A stretch of 64,000 bases of DNA from Ovis canadensis (taxonomy: Eukaryota; Chordata; Mammalia; Artiodactyla; Bovidae), in assembly GCF_042477335.2 (NCBI RefSeq), contig NC_091246.1, forward strand, positions 179,487,001 to 179,551,000, read 5' to 3'. The position numbers and the translations under genes are program-made. The notes below the pieces were generated by a model. It saw only the letters and a program-made list of their open reading frames with translations. It was not told the DNA's origin and did no database searches. Shown piece after piece: positions 21,665 through 33,978 of this stretch (position 1 is the stretch's first letter; the number at the start of each line of letters is the position of its first letter).

Positions 21665-23231
21665 TTGCAGTAGATGCTCTAAATAACTGTCATTTTAATG
21701 CATGCATGCATTCAAACTGCTATATTGAATCTTTCATCTGGTTCACTTATATCTCCAAACCACTAATGTAGCATCCAATGCAGACAGATCATTTCCTGAG
21801 GCAAAATGGCTAGCTTCTCCCCACCTGGGTCTCACAGTTTTGACAATGTTAGATGAGCATTGGTTGTAGCAGTCAGAAAACTGTCCTTCTCCAAGGAAAA
21901 ATTCCCCAATTACTGAGATAGTTTCTTCAGGGCCTCCAGATGAATTCACAGAGACATAGATGTTGACCTTGAGGGAGGGATTTTTTTTTTTCCTCTACTT
22001 GCTCTTATTCAAATACTATGCCCAAGTCTGTGACTTTGTGGCTTATTTGCAGAAGAGCTTCTGTGCATAGGCATATTGCCGTTTAGAGAGCACGTTGTGT
22101 GCCCAGCTCTGGAAGACTGCACACTGTTTAACCAAAGGATCTAAATCCTTGGATACATTTTGTCTCTCTCCACTGCTTTATGCTTGATGGAAAAGGCAAG
22201 ACACAAAATATTTTCCAAGCAACAGATCTATGATTTTTCATTTTAAGTGTAGAGTGTCCTTGGTAGGACTACATGAACACCTCAGGAGTGAAGGAAACAC
22301 ACTTAGGAATGGGATGAAGTTTAGTTCAACTCAAATGGTTTATCTGAAATTTTTTTTTAAAGCAGGTGGTGGCACTAAGCAATACTTCAAAGTCCCCTGT
22401 CAGTCCTAAGAGAATGTGAAATCCCATGTAAACTGTTGTGTTTGAGCCCCGCTAATCATTATGCCCTCTATGTTTACTAAAGGAATGTCAGAATCACTGC
22501 CTTCACTCCCAACAAGAAAGAAGTATCAGCCTGACCCATCCTTCCAGGGAGGTTTCTTCCTCAAACTACCTATTAAGCAAGAATACAAATAGTTTCTTTT
22601 GTTGGGTCAAATGTGGTGACAAAAGTGTCTACAAGGGGAAAGCTTAAAACTGAACTAGAACAGCCTGAAGTCAAGGCAGGCTTCCTAGAATCTACTTCTC
22701 CACAGCTGCACCATCTCTTCCAATAGAATTCCTGGGCCACTTTTGAGAATATAAGAAAAGCTCTGAGTTTCTCCCAGAAACATACGCCAAAATAAGTCAT
22801 GTATCTACAGTTAAGTGGTCTGCAAGGCCCCATGAAACCCATTCATACAATTTCTAGGGGATCCTTCTGCTCCAGGTTAAACATTCTCACACCAAACTTT
22901 TTTTTTCCCTGTACCTTCTTGCATTGATTAGCCTAGGGCAAGTATCTCACACTGTGGTTAATAAAAAAAAAAAGAGAAAATAACAAGAATCAGAAACCTC
23001 TGGACCAGCTCTAAGCTCTTAAAAGAAAGCATTTAACCTTCCAATTACCCAAGCCGAAGTTTTGACTCCCACTCTAGGATGTGGAACTTTCACGTACAAT
23101 GAGAATAGGACACAGTCTTTCAGTTAGCAAGTACTTCTTGAGCATCTCTTACACCAGCCAGGTGCAGGAGTAGTCACTAAGGTTAGAGATGAAAAGGTCT
23201 ATAAGGAGCTCATTTTAAAAATACAGACAAG
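21665..23231. other. Unassigned stretch
   Basis: No host gene or young repeat recognised. A weak match to the old 'TTGAGCACCT...GTGCCAGGC' class lies near 23110-23215. Small ORFs near 21743-21949 and 22573-22842 (minus) have no recognisable domain. Confidence 0.4.
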
Positions 23232-23636
23232 GGGACTTCCCTGGCAGTCCAGTGGTTAGAATTCTGAGCTGCCGCTGCAAGGAGCATGGGTTCCATCCCT
23301 GCTTGGGGAACTATGATTCCATGTGATGTGCTGCTGCTGCTGCTGCTAAGTCGCTTCAGTCATGTGTGACTGTGCGACCCCAGAGACGGCAGCCCACCAG
23401 GCTCCCCTGTCCCTGGGATTCTCCAGGCAAGAACACTGGAGTGGGGTGCCATTTCCTTCTCCAATGCATGAAAGTGAAAAGTGAAAGTGAAGTCACTCAG
23501 TCGTGTCTGACACTCAGCAACCCCATGGACTGCAGCCTTTCAGGGTCCTCTATCCATGTGATTTTCCAGGCAAGAGTACTGGAGCGGGGTGCCATTGCCT
23601 TCTCTAACATGATGTGCAGTGTAGCCAAAAAAAAAA
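23232..23636 (+). mobile_element. CHR-type SINE split by a Bov-A2
   Basis: The left part GGGGACTTCCCTGGCAGTCCAGTGGTTAG...GGTTCCATCCCTGCTTGGGG ends at GATGTG; the right part resumes GATGTGCAGTGTAGCC plus poly(A) at 23611-23636. The repeated TGATGTGC at the break is consistent with target-site duplication by the Bov-A2. CHR is therefore the older element here. Confidence 0.85.
23332..23605 (-). mobile_element. Bov-A2 dimeric SINE nested in a CHR SINE
   Basis: Short (TGC)n tract, AAGTCGCTTCAGTCATG, two Bov-A units, linker with AAAGTGAAAAGTGAAAGTG, ending GGTGCCATTGCCTTCTC. Confidence 0.93.
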
Positions 23637-23776
23637 GACAAGTACTGCGTCATAATACAGTATGATGCTAACATGGATGTTAAGATGGGTGTGTTATGGG
23701 GGTGAGGATTGGGAGGAGGTGGGTAATGGCTGGAGAAGACCAAGGAGGTCTCCATAGGAAGCTAATGCCTAGGTTG

Positions 23777-23985
23777 TGTGCGTGTTAGTCACTCAGTCAT
23801 GTCTGACTCTTTGCAACCCCATCGATTGTAGCCCACAAAGCTCTTCTGTCCATGGAATTCTCCAGGCCAGAATACTGGAATGGGTTGCCATCTCCTTCTC
23901 CAGGGGATCTTCTGGACTCAGGGATCAAATCTGGGTCTCCCTCATTGCGAGCAGGCTCTTTACTGTTTGAGCTACCAGTGAAGTC
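23777..23985 (-). mobile_element. Bov-tA SINE with target-site duplication
   Basis: Reverse Bov-A body plus tRNA-like head ending GAGCTACCAGTGAAGTC. It is bracketed by CTAATGCCTAGGTTG (23762-23776) and CTAATACCTAGGTTG (23986-24000), a 15-bp duplication with one mismatch. Confidence 0.93.
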
Positions 23986-24105
23986 CTAATACCTAGGTTG
24001 AGTCATCAGTAAGTAGGAGCAAGCTGTGGGGAGAAGATGGTGGTGGGAACATGTGCAATGACATGGAGGTGAGAAAAAATAGGATGCTTTCAGGAGGGCA
24101 AGCAG

Positions 24106-24332
24106 GGATTTCCCTGGTGGTCTGGTGGTTAAGAATTCGCTTTGCAATGCAGGGGACACAGGTTCCATCCCTGGAGGAGAACTAAGATTCCACATGCTGC
24201 GGAGCAACTAAACCCAAGAGCTGCAACTAGAGAGTCAATGCATTACGATGAAAGATCCTGCACTGATACCATAACTAAGAACGAATGCAGCCAAATAAAT
24301 CATTTTTAAAATAAATAAATTTTTTAAAAAAA
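24106..24332 (+). mobile_element. CHR-1-like SINE, long form
   Basis: GGATTTCCCTGGTGGTCTGGTGGTTAAG, GGTTCCATCCCTGGAG, CCACATGCTGCGGAGCAACTAA, GCAACTAGAGAGTC, and a 3' end CAGCCAAATAAATCA with an A/T-rich tail. The 3' half is longer than in the other CHR copies here. Confidence 0.82.
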
Positions 24333-24808
24333 GAGGGGCCAGCAGTGGTATGGCTGGAAGAGAGGAGATGTAAAATGGAAGGCTGGAGGAACAGGCAGAA
24401 GCTATCTTGAAGAGCCTCAAAGAGCATGCTAAGAAGCCTGGCTTTTATTGAAGGCAAAGAGCAACTAAAGAACTTAAAATGAGGAGTGTCATCCAGCTAG
24501 CATTTTCAAAAGGTCATGTGTAGATGCCCTCAAAATATTTTACTGCCGGACTGCCAAAGAGTTCTAAGGCTTCATAGAAGAGATGTCAGTCACTCCCACT
24601 CTCCACGATTCCAGTGCAAACAGCCATCAGGGCATGTGCACATTCGTACCTTCCTGAGACCCTTAGCATTACGTCGATGGGCAGTAACTCACTGTGCAGC
24701 AAGTCCTTCTGGGTACAGAATGCAGTGACATCTTTCCAATAAAAATGAAAAATACCTTTACTGTCATAAATGTATTTGCTTTCATTGTGTTTCTCTTGAA
24801 ATGCAGTG
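24333..24808. other. Unassigned non-coding stretch
   Basis: No recognisable gene or repeat. Short ORFs near 24516-24885 lack domains. Confidence 0.4.
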
Positions 24809-25308
24809 TGTCAGCTCTCTATGGTTGTTATAACAAATTACCAAAAAGTCAGTGGCTTAAACAATGCCAATTCATTGTTTTATAGTAGATCAGAAGTCAA
24901 ACACCTATCTCACTAGGCTATAACCAAGGTATCAGCAACACTGCATTCCCATCTGGAAATTCTAGGGGAGAATATGTTTCCTCACCTTGTCCAACTTCAA
25001 GAGGCCATTCAGATTCCTTGACTTGTGGTCCCCTTTCTCCATCTTCCAAGTCAGTAGGTTGAATCTGTCTGACTCTTATTTCATAAGATAATAACATGGC
25101 CCTCTGACCACAGCTGAGAAAGGGTTTTCATTTTATATACTCATGTGATAAGACTGGGCCCATCTGGGAAATCTGAGGTAATCTCCCTATCTCAAGGTCT
25201 ATAACTTTAACTACATCATCAATCTAAATTAATATATTCAAAGCTTTAGGGGGTTAGGACAGGGGCATTTTGAGGAGGGTGGAAAGGGGTGTTATTCTAC
25301 CTATCCCA
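24809..25308 (+). repeat. MLT2-like LTR (ERVL class), partial
   Basis: GGTTGTTATAACAAATTACCA...GTGGCTTAAACAA, CTAGGGGAGAATATGTTTCCTCACC, and the 3' part TTAACTACATCATCAATCT...GCTTTAGGGGGTTAGGACAGGGGCATTTTGAGG match the layout of MLT2-type solo LTRs. It is old and has no internal retroviral region beside it. Confidence 0.6.
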
Positions 25309-26181
25309 AAGGAATTTGACAATTTGTCCCACATGCCATTATTACTACTTGAACAATGAAAGGCAATTCAACAGCAAAATATAACAGAGCCCCATCTACT
25401 TTTGTCTTTCATTTTTAGCTCATTGAAAGCATTTAATAAAATGTTTCTTTCATCTCCAAGATGTGGGTTAAGGCCTTGAATGTGCTCTCAATATCTCCAA
25501 CCACTACAGAGAAAGATAAACCAGTGAAGGAGTCAGTGCTGGCAGAGGAGACCAACCATGGAAACTCAATGTGAGAATCTAGGACAAATGAAGGCTGAAG
25601 AACAAGGCAGATTCAGGCCTTTGAAGTATCCTCTGAGTAACAGGATTGCCCTGAGACTAAGACAAGCTATAAAGTTGAAAATAATATCAAAGCACTGAAA
25701 ACTAGTCAAGTGCAATCACAAATATCCATGTGTTTAAAATGAGTTAATCAACACTGTCAACAAGCATTCCCTATCTACCATGTACGTCCCAAAGGCAAAG
25801 CTCATGCATGTATTTGCACAGCAACAAGCCTATTGTCAATACTGCACCAATAAATTGTAACAGCTTAAGCTGACTAAGCTGGTCAGTGCCTGGAAAAGCT
25901 TAGATTTCAGAAAAGAACCAGAGCTTTCAGCCCTCTCTGGCCATTCACCATTTTAGAACACCCCATGTTTCCCAAGAAAAGCCCATCTGTCTCAAACGGT
26001 ATTGCCTTTTCAGTATTCACTTTGAGGAGACTTAGCCAAGCGTGCATATTAAGCAAATATTAAATCTCAATCATCTGGTGATATTCAATATGTTTCCTGA
26101 GAACCCAACTACTCATTCTATTCCAAATTCAGCACTAGTTCAATCTTAAGCTCTGTTTTGACTTTTTGCTGTGTTGCCTTG
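25309..26181. other. Unassigned non-coding stretch
   Basis: No gene, RNA or named repeat recognised. Confidence 0.4.
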
Positions 26182-26397
26182 GGGGCTTCCCAGGTGGCAC
26201 AGTGGAAAAGAATCTGCCAGCTAATGCAGGAGATGCAACAAATGTGGGTTCAATCCCCGAGTCGGGAAGACCTCCTGGAGAAGAAAAAGGCAACCCATTC
26301 TAGTATTCTTCCCTGGAAAATTCCATGGACAGAGAAGCCCGGTGGACTACAGTCCAAGGAGTCACAACAGAGTCAGAACAACTAAACACACATGCAC
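26182..26397 (+). mobile_element. Bov-tA SINE
   Basis: GGGGCTTCCCAGGTGGCACAGTGG, GGGTTCAATCCCCGAGTCGGG, Bov-A body, and a degraded tail ACTAAACACACATGC. Moderately diverged. Confidence 0.88.
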
Positions 26398-27313
26398 TAC
26401 TACTACTGTGTTTTATGACAGCAGTTCTAAAACAAATGGAAGATATTTTGCTTTGGAGAATGAGATGCCTAGACAGGCAGTGAGGCAACCACCATGTGGG
26501 GCCCTGAGATGCTCAGAGGGGACTCACACATTAGGTAGCGGTAGGAGATAGATTCTTTTCCAAATCTGAGATGCATCATTTCAATGATACGTATATTCAT
26601 CATTAGGATGCTTCTGGATATTGCTGAGCTATACTAGAAAAAAGGCCCCTGAGCGATGTCTCCTGATGACTCTGCTCCAGATCAAGCCATCTTGCTTAGA
26701 GACATGAGATGCAGTCCTACAGACAAAGTTGACAGACAGCTCTGGGGTGTGATCTGAGTTACACCAAAGGTTGTCTCTCTCCCTGTTCTATGAGAGTCCT
26801 GCAGAAAAGGAAGGATTTGAGAGGTCCTAGGAAGCCAGATAGGATTTGAATCAGCTGAGAGTATTGGGAGAAGATTCAAGAAGGCCATGAGCAAACAAGG
26901 TTGATATGTTTGGAAACTAGTAAAACAATCTTGGAGAAGTATCTACTGGGAGAGAGAGGGATAGTTGCGGGGGTGGGGGAGGGGCAGGACATTTGGGGTC
27001 TTCTAGAGTAATCCTGTGCATAAGCCCATTAGGTAAAATCAGAACACAGAGGAAACTGACAGTTTTCAGAGTCCAAACTCTAACCTCCAGACAACTGGAA
27101 AGTAGGCACTGGGGAGCAGGATATCCCATGTGAACCCACCTTGGGTGGGAGTTTGATAGAGGAGGTTAAGAAGAGCTATATGTTCAGTAAAAATTAACAG
27201 GGAAGAAAGACTGGACATTCATCTCTACTTCAATGGTTTGATGTTGCCTTTGTTTATTCCTTTTTATTTTGATTTTTCATATTATTGAATTCATAATGTT
27301 TTAGAAAGTCTCC
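26398..27313. other. Unassigned non-coding stretch
   Basis: No recognised gene or repeat. A G-rich patch lies near 26968-26990. Minus-strand ORFs near 26682-27129 have no recognisable domain. Confidence 0.4.
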
Positions 27314-27324
27314 ATTTGGAGGCA

Positions 27325-27327
<3 letters not shown>

Positions 27328-27355
<28 letters not shown>

Positions 27356-27616
27356 AAGTCGCTTCAGTCGTGTCCGACTCTGTGCGACCCCATAGATGGC
27401 AGCCGACCAAGCTCCTCCATCCCTGGGATTCTCCAGGCAAGAACACTGGAGTGGGTTGCCATTTCCTTCTCCAATGCATGAAAGTGAAAAGTAAAAGTGA
27501 AATCTCTCAGTCGTGTCCGACTCTTAGCGACCCCATGGACTGCAGCCTACCAGGCTCCTCCGTCCATGGGATTTCCCAGGCAAGAGTACAGGAGTGGGGT
27601 GCCATTGCCTCCTCTG
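27328..27616 (-). mobile_element. Bov-A2 dimeric SINE with target-site duplication
   Basis: (TGC)8 tract, two Bov-A units and the GAAAAGTAAAAGTGAAATC linker. Flanked by ATTTGGAGGCATGC (27314-27327) and ATTTGGAAGCATGC (27617-27630), 14 bp with one mismatch. Low divergence. The 105-codon frame at 27370-27687 is a SINE translation. Confidence 0.95.
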
Positions 27617-27719
27617 ATTTGGAAGCATGCATGCAATTAAAAGATCTATTTCATATAAAACATCCTCACACTTATTTCATTAGTTAATAATTCATTCTTC
27701 TAGAATTATTTTAAAATAC

Positions 27720-27832
27720 ATATTGCTATATTGAGATTTGGTATATGTATATGGACTAGTATATACATATAAACATTTGTATATAAGCATATATATATAC
27801 ATATATGCTACATACATATATATTTTTGTTTA
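27720..27832. repeat. (TA)/(CATA)-rich low-complexity tract
   Basis: Alternating ATATAC, GTATAT and CATATATA units with no other structure. Confidence 0.8.
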
Positions 27833-28108
27833 CTTGAGCCTCTCCCATTACTGTTTAGCTACCCCAGTAATGTTTTTGAAAAAGAATTCTGCTTCACTTA
27901 GCTGTACTGAGTGGAAAGGAAAGAACAGTGTATACATGTATCTGCTTCTCCACCTGGCCTGGGTATGTCCCGTTCAGGGGAGCATTTGTGCCCACAAATA
28001 GAAGCCCTTGGGGCACAGGGCTGGGTGACAGTTAGAAGGAAAAAAAGGATCAGGGAGCAAGTGAGTCCTCAGAAATTCATTCATGCCAACTAACCCATTC
28101 CCAAACAC

Positions 28109-28146
<38 letters not shown>
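28109..28146 (+). repeat. (TTG)n microsatellite
   Basis: About twelve TTG units in a row, ending TTTTAAGG. Probably length-variable. Confidence 0.95.
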
Positions 28147-28571
28147 TAAGGAATTATGTTGGCATGACAGGAGGACTCGAATGAAAAGGTATGAAAGGAA
28201 GTGGATTAACTGACAAGTCAGAACATTTAATATACAGAAGAAATGTACAGAGAAAATTGTCAAAAGTTGTTATGTTTTTGCTTTTATACCCAATGCTCAT
28301 CAAACAGCAGAGGCCCTGACTCCAGACCCAGTGAAGGGTTATACCAGTAATCTAACTGTTCATACTCCTGAGACCTAGCACACTTTCAGGAGCTCCAGTA
28401 TCTACTGGAAAGTGAACTGTAGGTGTTTTACTCACTCACTCCTATCAGGCACAATGTTTGAGCATGGACCTCCAATGTCAGCATATTTATTTACAAATGT
28501 TATAACACACCCATATAAAATTTCATGAATAGAAATCTACAAAAGACATAAAATGGGACAAACTGTATGTT

Positions 28572-28830
28572 TAAACTAACATTTGTATTGCATACACCAT
28601 ATGTTGGGCACTTGTTTAAGCATGTTATACACATTAACCCATTTAATCTTCATAATAACCCTTTAAGATAGGTACTATTCTCAACCCCCATTTTACAGAT
28701 GGGGAAACTGAGTCGTGAGGCATGTAAGTAATTCATCCAAGGTCGCACAGCTTGTAAGAACCAAAACTTCAATTCAAACCCAGTAGTCTGACTCTAGCAT
28801 CTGAGTCCTAACCTCTGCACTATACTCTCA
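28572..28830 (+). repeat. MIR SINE
   Basis: GGGCACTTGTTTAAGCATGTTATACACATTAACCC, TTTAATCTTCATAATAACCCT, CCCCATTTTACAGATGGGGAAACTGAG, TCATCCAAGGTCGCACAGCTTG and CAAACCCAGTAGTCTGACTC follow the MIR order over nearly its full length. Confidence 0.85.
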
Positions 28831-30410
28831 TTTTTCGAATGCTTCTCTAATAGTTATTCTTCCCTGTTGCTCAGATTGACATTAGTTAATCTCTCAGGAC
28901 ACATAAGGCATTTTGGGAGAGGCTCATCATTAATGACATCACTATTAATTCATATTAGAAATCATCTTCTTGGCAATTGTATCTGACTAGATTGCCATTA
29001 TTTCTTTCACACCTTGGTGCAGCTAAACAGGAGCTTTGAATGAACAGGACAATTGTCAGCATGGCCATTTCCTTGTGCTCCCTTGTGGCTTATGCTCCCT
29101 TGTGATAATGCTCCTTTGGCATTATCATCAATTCACAGGTTCTTTGTGGAATACTTGTTTAAGCCACTTGTTTATGCTGTGAGGGGTAGTTTAATTAAAC
29201 AAGATCATTGACCCTTAAATCCATTTACCCCAGGCAACATAAATCTCTCTATATCAGAGTAAGCAAAACCCAAGTAAACTTCTACCCTCAGTCAATTTAT
29301 CATGATTCTAAACACTTTGTCCAGGACATGACTTGAAGACTATCATACAGATTCAACCAGAACAGTGGCGAAAATCTGCAGAAAGCTTAGGGACTGTCTT
29401 TTCTTAAGATAAACATGGGTAGAAGTTCTAAATTTGTGTTCCTGCACCACAAAGGACTCTTCCTTTGGGACAGAGATGTACAGACCCTGCATTGGAGACC
29501 ACTCTGCTAGCAGAGTATTTCTCAAAAGTGGAGCCCTCAAACCATTTAGATCAGAATTAACAAAGTTCTTATAAAAAAATTGGATTCCCGGGCTTGAGTC
29601 CATGCTTACTGAATGGGAATCTTGGGGTAGGACTCAGGAAATCTGAATTTTACATTATTCTTCATATGATCCTTACACACATCAGTGTTGGTAGCCGTTG
29701 TGTTAGGGGCTGCTCCATCTCTGATACAACATTAACTCCCAAGGTTACAAGAGCCTTTCAGCGGCATCTACCTCAATATTTGACCATCAGAGTAAAGAAC
29801 CAGATACAGTGGTAGTGATTCTCCATCCCCAGAAGAGAAGATACATTTGACTACTGCTTCTTAATTACTCAGATATGTTCTATTTATTTAGTTTATTTAT
29901 AACAACCTGGGAAACACATGTACTTGCTTTTTCATAATACCTATAGTTCTAATGCAGCACTAGAATGCAGTAGGCCACAGCCGGAAAATAGCTTTTATCT
30001 CATATGTTGCCTGATTAATCACTAGTTGCTACCATGAGTGTTCTGTGGACAAGAATTCTGAGACAGTATTGGAGCACAGTAATCAATCTCTGATGAATTA
30101 TCAGTGTCTGCCATGGAAATCATGTGAAGCGGCAATGTGGGATGGGCATATGTTGATACAAATGAGCCATCTCAACCGCATATTCTCAAAAAGAATGAAC
30201 ACAGAAAGATATCCCAAGCACTGCATATGTGAGCACATTGTCTCTCACTTAGGGAAGTGCATTTTTTTTCAGGTCACTCCTGTCAGAGAGGCCACTGCAG
30301 TAGAAGCCTGCTCACCACCACAAAAAATAGCTCCCACTTGCTCCACAAGAGAAAAGTCCACGTAGAAATGAAGACCCAATGCCGCCAAAAGAATAAAATT
30401 ATTTTTTAAA
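28831..30410. other. Unassigned non-coding stretch
   Basis: No recognised gene or repeat. Small ORFs on both strands near 29343-29815 and 30045-30365 have no recognisable domain. Confidence 0.4.
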
Positions 30411-30842
30411 ATAAGTCATAATGAGAAAGACAAATATTGTATCTCATAAGTAGAATCCAAAAAACCCAAATTCATAGAAAAAGACAAAAGGTTAGTGGTT
30501 GCCAGTCATGTTAGGGGGTGGGATGGGAATTGGGTAAAGGTGGCCAAAAGATACAAACTTACAGTTATAAGTAAGTTCTTAAGATGTAATATTCAGCATG
30601 GTGACTATATTAGCTCACAATATGGTACAGCATATTTGAAAGTTGGCAAGAGAGTAAATCTTAAAAGCTCTCATCACAATAAAAAATTATAACTGTGAGG
30701 TTATAATTGGATTATTACCTTAGTTTACTGTTTATACACACACACACACACATAACATTACACACATACATGTATCATTATATTGCACACATATCCATAC
30801 AATCGTATATGCCAAATATATCTCAATAAAACCAGAAAAAAA
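30411..30842 (+). mobile_element. L1 3' UTR fragment
   Basis: AATAAGTCATAATGAGAAAGACAAATATTG, TTAGTGGTTGCCAGTCATG, TATATTAGCTCACAATATGG, and the 3' end TATATGCCAAATATATCTCAATAAAACCAG plus a short A run are those of an intermediate-age L1. It contains a (CA)n tract at about 30733-30752. Confidence 0.75.
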
Positions 30843-31200
30843 GCCCACAAGTAACAAGCAAAACCAAAGAGAGGAGTCAGAACCTTCCAGAATGAAGCAA
30901 CAGCCCCTTAAAAGATAACTTGCGCAAGTCTCTTTCGCGCTCACCACATTTGCGGAGCCTCAAGTCAGGAGAACACTGGAAGCTGTTAGACACAGACCTT
31001 GGACAGCTCCCACCTTTCTAGCGAAGGGATTCAAAAAACTACAATTTAATACAAGAAAGCCAGCTTGGCTATTTTTAAGTAGCAATAACCTGGAGAACTC
31101 CAGGATAGGATTAGATATTCCCACCTACCACAGTAATTCTGTGAGTACAATAGTGATGATCCTGAATCATAGAAACTCGATGTAATTTTTGTATTGTTAT
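30843..31200. other. Unassigned non-coding stretch
   Basis: Nothing recognised. Confidence 0.4.
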
Positions 31201-31405
31201 TGCTTAGTTGCTTAAGTCATGTTCTACTCTTTTGAGACACCATGGACTATAGCCTACCAGGCTCCTCTGTCCATGGAATTCTCCAGGCAAGAATACTGGA
31301 GTGGACAGCCATTCCCTTCTCCAGGGGATCTTCCCGACCTAGGGGTCAAAGCTAAGTCTCCAGAACTGCAGGCAGACTATTTACCACTGAGCCACCAGGG
31401 AAACT
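31201..31405 (-). mobile_element. Bov-tA SINE
   Basis: Reverse: TTGCTTAAGTCATGTTCTAC, CCATGGACTATAGCCTACCAGG, CTTCTCCAGGGGATCTTCCCGACC, and the head end TTTACCACTGAGCCACCAGGGAAAC. Confidence 0.87.
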
Positions 31406-33892
31406 ATATCCATAAAATGAACTTACCTGCAGCCTATAAATAAATAGGACATTTTTCACCTGGTTACCTGGAACTGTTGCCCCACCTTCTTAGAACACAG
31501 CAAACCCTTATGTGGTGGTGAACTGTGCAGAGACATGCGTACACACACCAGCTATAACTGCAGCTTTGTGGGAAGATTGAGCCTCCAGGCAAGCCACTGA
31601 GCGTGAAGCATACAAAACAATAGTTAACGCATCTGTGTGCATTCGGCTTCCTGTTTCCCTATTACTAGTATTTTTGGCAGAAATAAACTAGATTTAGGAG
31701 AAGGGGATGTTGAGACTTAGAATACTACGACAGGTTAAATCTATTGGACCCACTGGGCATGTTTCAGATTGTATCACCTGAATAAATGTTTGGTAGGTGG
31801 GCAGATGACTGGGTAAGAGATATAAGAGCAGATTTTAAAATTTCAATCTGTTGAATGTCTGTTGGGTTTTCATCTCACCTGGGCCACAAATTGGAAGACA
31901 AAAGAATATCCAAATATTTAAATTATGTTATTTATATTAAATTGTAAATTCAAGAAAGCAAGAATTTTCTACCTAAAATTTTAGGTAGAAAAGGGTTCAT
32001 CATATCATCATCATCATTATTATTAGAATAGCTCGTAGGACACCAGGGATTAACACAACTCTCTTTTTCCTTCAGAAAGACAACTCAAAAGGAAGAACAT
32101 CTCCTCCTGCTAGATATCCTGTGTTTTATTTCTTCCTGTGAGTGCTTGTTAACTGAGTTGTAAAAATCTGGAAACCAAAGATCTGGAAGTGCTGACTCCA
32201 CCTTTAGTGGCTCATTCTGAGCCCTGTAACTACCAGAGGAAAAATGCTCAAAAGAGGCTGACAAAGAAGAGTTCATTTCCCATCATGTCTTGTCTGTTTC
32301 ACAAGAGTAAGCATAGCCACGAGGGAGAGGGAGGGCCTTCCAGCAGTTGTCAGTAGCTCTGAACATCATTCAAGGTACCAGCACTCGCACACTGCATTTA
32401 ACCTGCCCCCATATCCTGCTCCTGAAAAGTCAGCACAGACTTGCCCATGACACTACATTTTTTCCCTTTCTGGAACTAATGAGATGATTCAAGAGAGAAA
32501 GCTTTCAAAGGACAAGCTATTCTTCTTCACCAAATACTCAGTGGCCTTTGGCTTGAGCACTTAGGAGACACGTTGCAAAAGGAGGAAGCATGAGTTAACT
32601 TGCCTTCTTGACTTCTGTATGAACAGGTGGTTAACAGGTGCTGTAAAAGTGATCCAGCCAGAAACTATCCCACCAATTATTTATGAAATATTTAAGTGGG
32701 ACTGTCAATTGCCATTTCTGCCTGCTGGGGGCAGAACTCTTGATTATGACATTAAACATTCAGAAAAATGTTTCAATTTGACCCTACTGGTGATTTATAA
32801 ATCAGGATTAAAGAATACTAGATTTTTGCTTATATCAACTACCACCCTCTACACACAGGAACTTTTCCACTCACCCTCCACTCAACCATTGCTTCCTTTG
32901 ACCTCTTTGTGAGTTTACTCAATGTCTATGCCCTCCAGGGTCCCTGAGGGTGAGGGGTGGCTATTGATTCCCACATCCTGTGAAGACTGGTGTCTGGGCA
33001 TAGAGTCCTCTGCTGAATTTCCTTAAAGCACAGAAGATCCTCAAGATTATCTAAAGTTGAAGTCCATTTTCTTGGATTAGGGTTTCTTCCTGGAAAAATA
33101 GTATTACGTGGCAGGATCACACAAGAAGAAATCGCTCAGGCAGAGCTAAGCAATTCACCAGTACAGGGAAGTTTGTGGAGATTTTTTTTTAATATATTCA
33201 TTTATTTTTGTAGACACACATACACATACCCCATACACATTTTGCCTAGAAACCTAGAAAGAAAGCTGCAACTTAACAGCCAAAGCCAAAAAAGAAGAGT
33301 AAGAAGGAAAACTGGAATAGAAATTTTTGCTCTACATTAGTAATGTTTGTCAGACAAACCTTTTCACAGCTGGAGCAGAGGCGCTTGTAACCCCCCAGGG
33401 TTTTGAGTTCAACAGAAAATGCCTGTATGTTTCTGAGGCCTGAGTACAGGGTAAGTTCATGCCTGCTTCCCATATGCCAGCGCTGTGTTGAGGGCGCCTC
33501 TATCACATTAGCAGGCAGCCTCCCCATGCTGCCCATGTGTTTGCATTGTGCTCCCTGACAGAGCTTGTCTATGTCAGTACAGACATTGTCAGAAGCCCTG
33601 AGGGCTGACTGTGGAATCCATCCAGGAGGGCGAGGGAGCCAGGAAGTCATCCAGTGGGAAGACACAGCCTTCTCCCCTCCGGCTGCTGACTATGACCACC
33701 TGTAGGCACAGGCTTTTGCAAAAACAGATGCTGTGCAGACCTGACCTTGGGTTCTGAGCAACATTCTAAAACACGGAGCTAGCTGTGCAAATCAGTTCAA
33801 GTCTAGTCCTGTCTGCTCATGGTGTTAGCTGAAGTGATTGGAATTTGAAAGCAGTATTTTGTTCAGAAGAAGGTAAACTGTTCTTGCAATAA
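31406..33892. other. Unassigned stretch with a perfect palindrome
   Basis: No recognised gene or named repeat. TTTTCTACCTAAAA (31965-31978) is followed immediately by its exact reverse complement (31979-31992), a 28-bp palindrome with no spacer, then a TCA/TTA-rich run to about 32025. A slightly GC-richer patch near 33360-33720 stays open for 130 codons on the minus strand (33665-33273) but shows no domain or codon pattern I recognise. Confidence 0.5.
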
Positions 33893-33964
33893 GAATAGTC
33901 AGTAAACAATAAATAATAGTCAATATAATAGTCAATAAATAATAGTAAATAATAGTCAATAAAC
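33893..33964. repeat. AATAATAGTCAATAA-type tandem low-complexity repeat
   Basis: The unit (A)ATAATAGTCAATA recurs about four times imperfectly just left of the Bov-A2. Confidence 0.75.
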
Positions 33965-33978
33965 TGCTAAATTCATAT

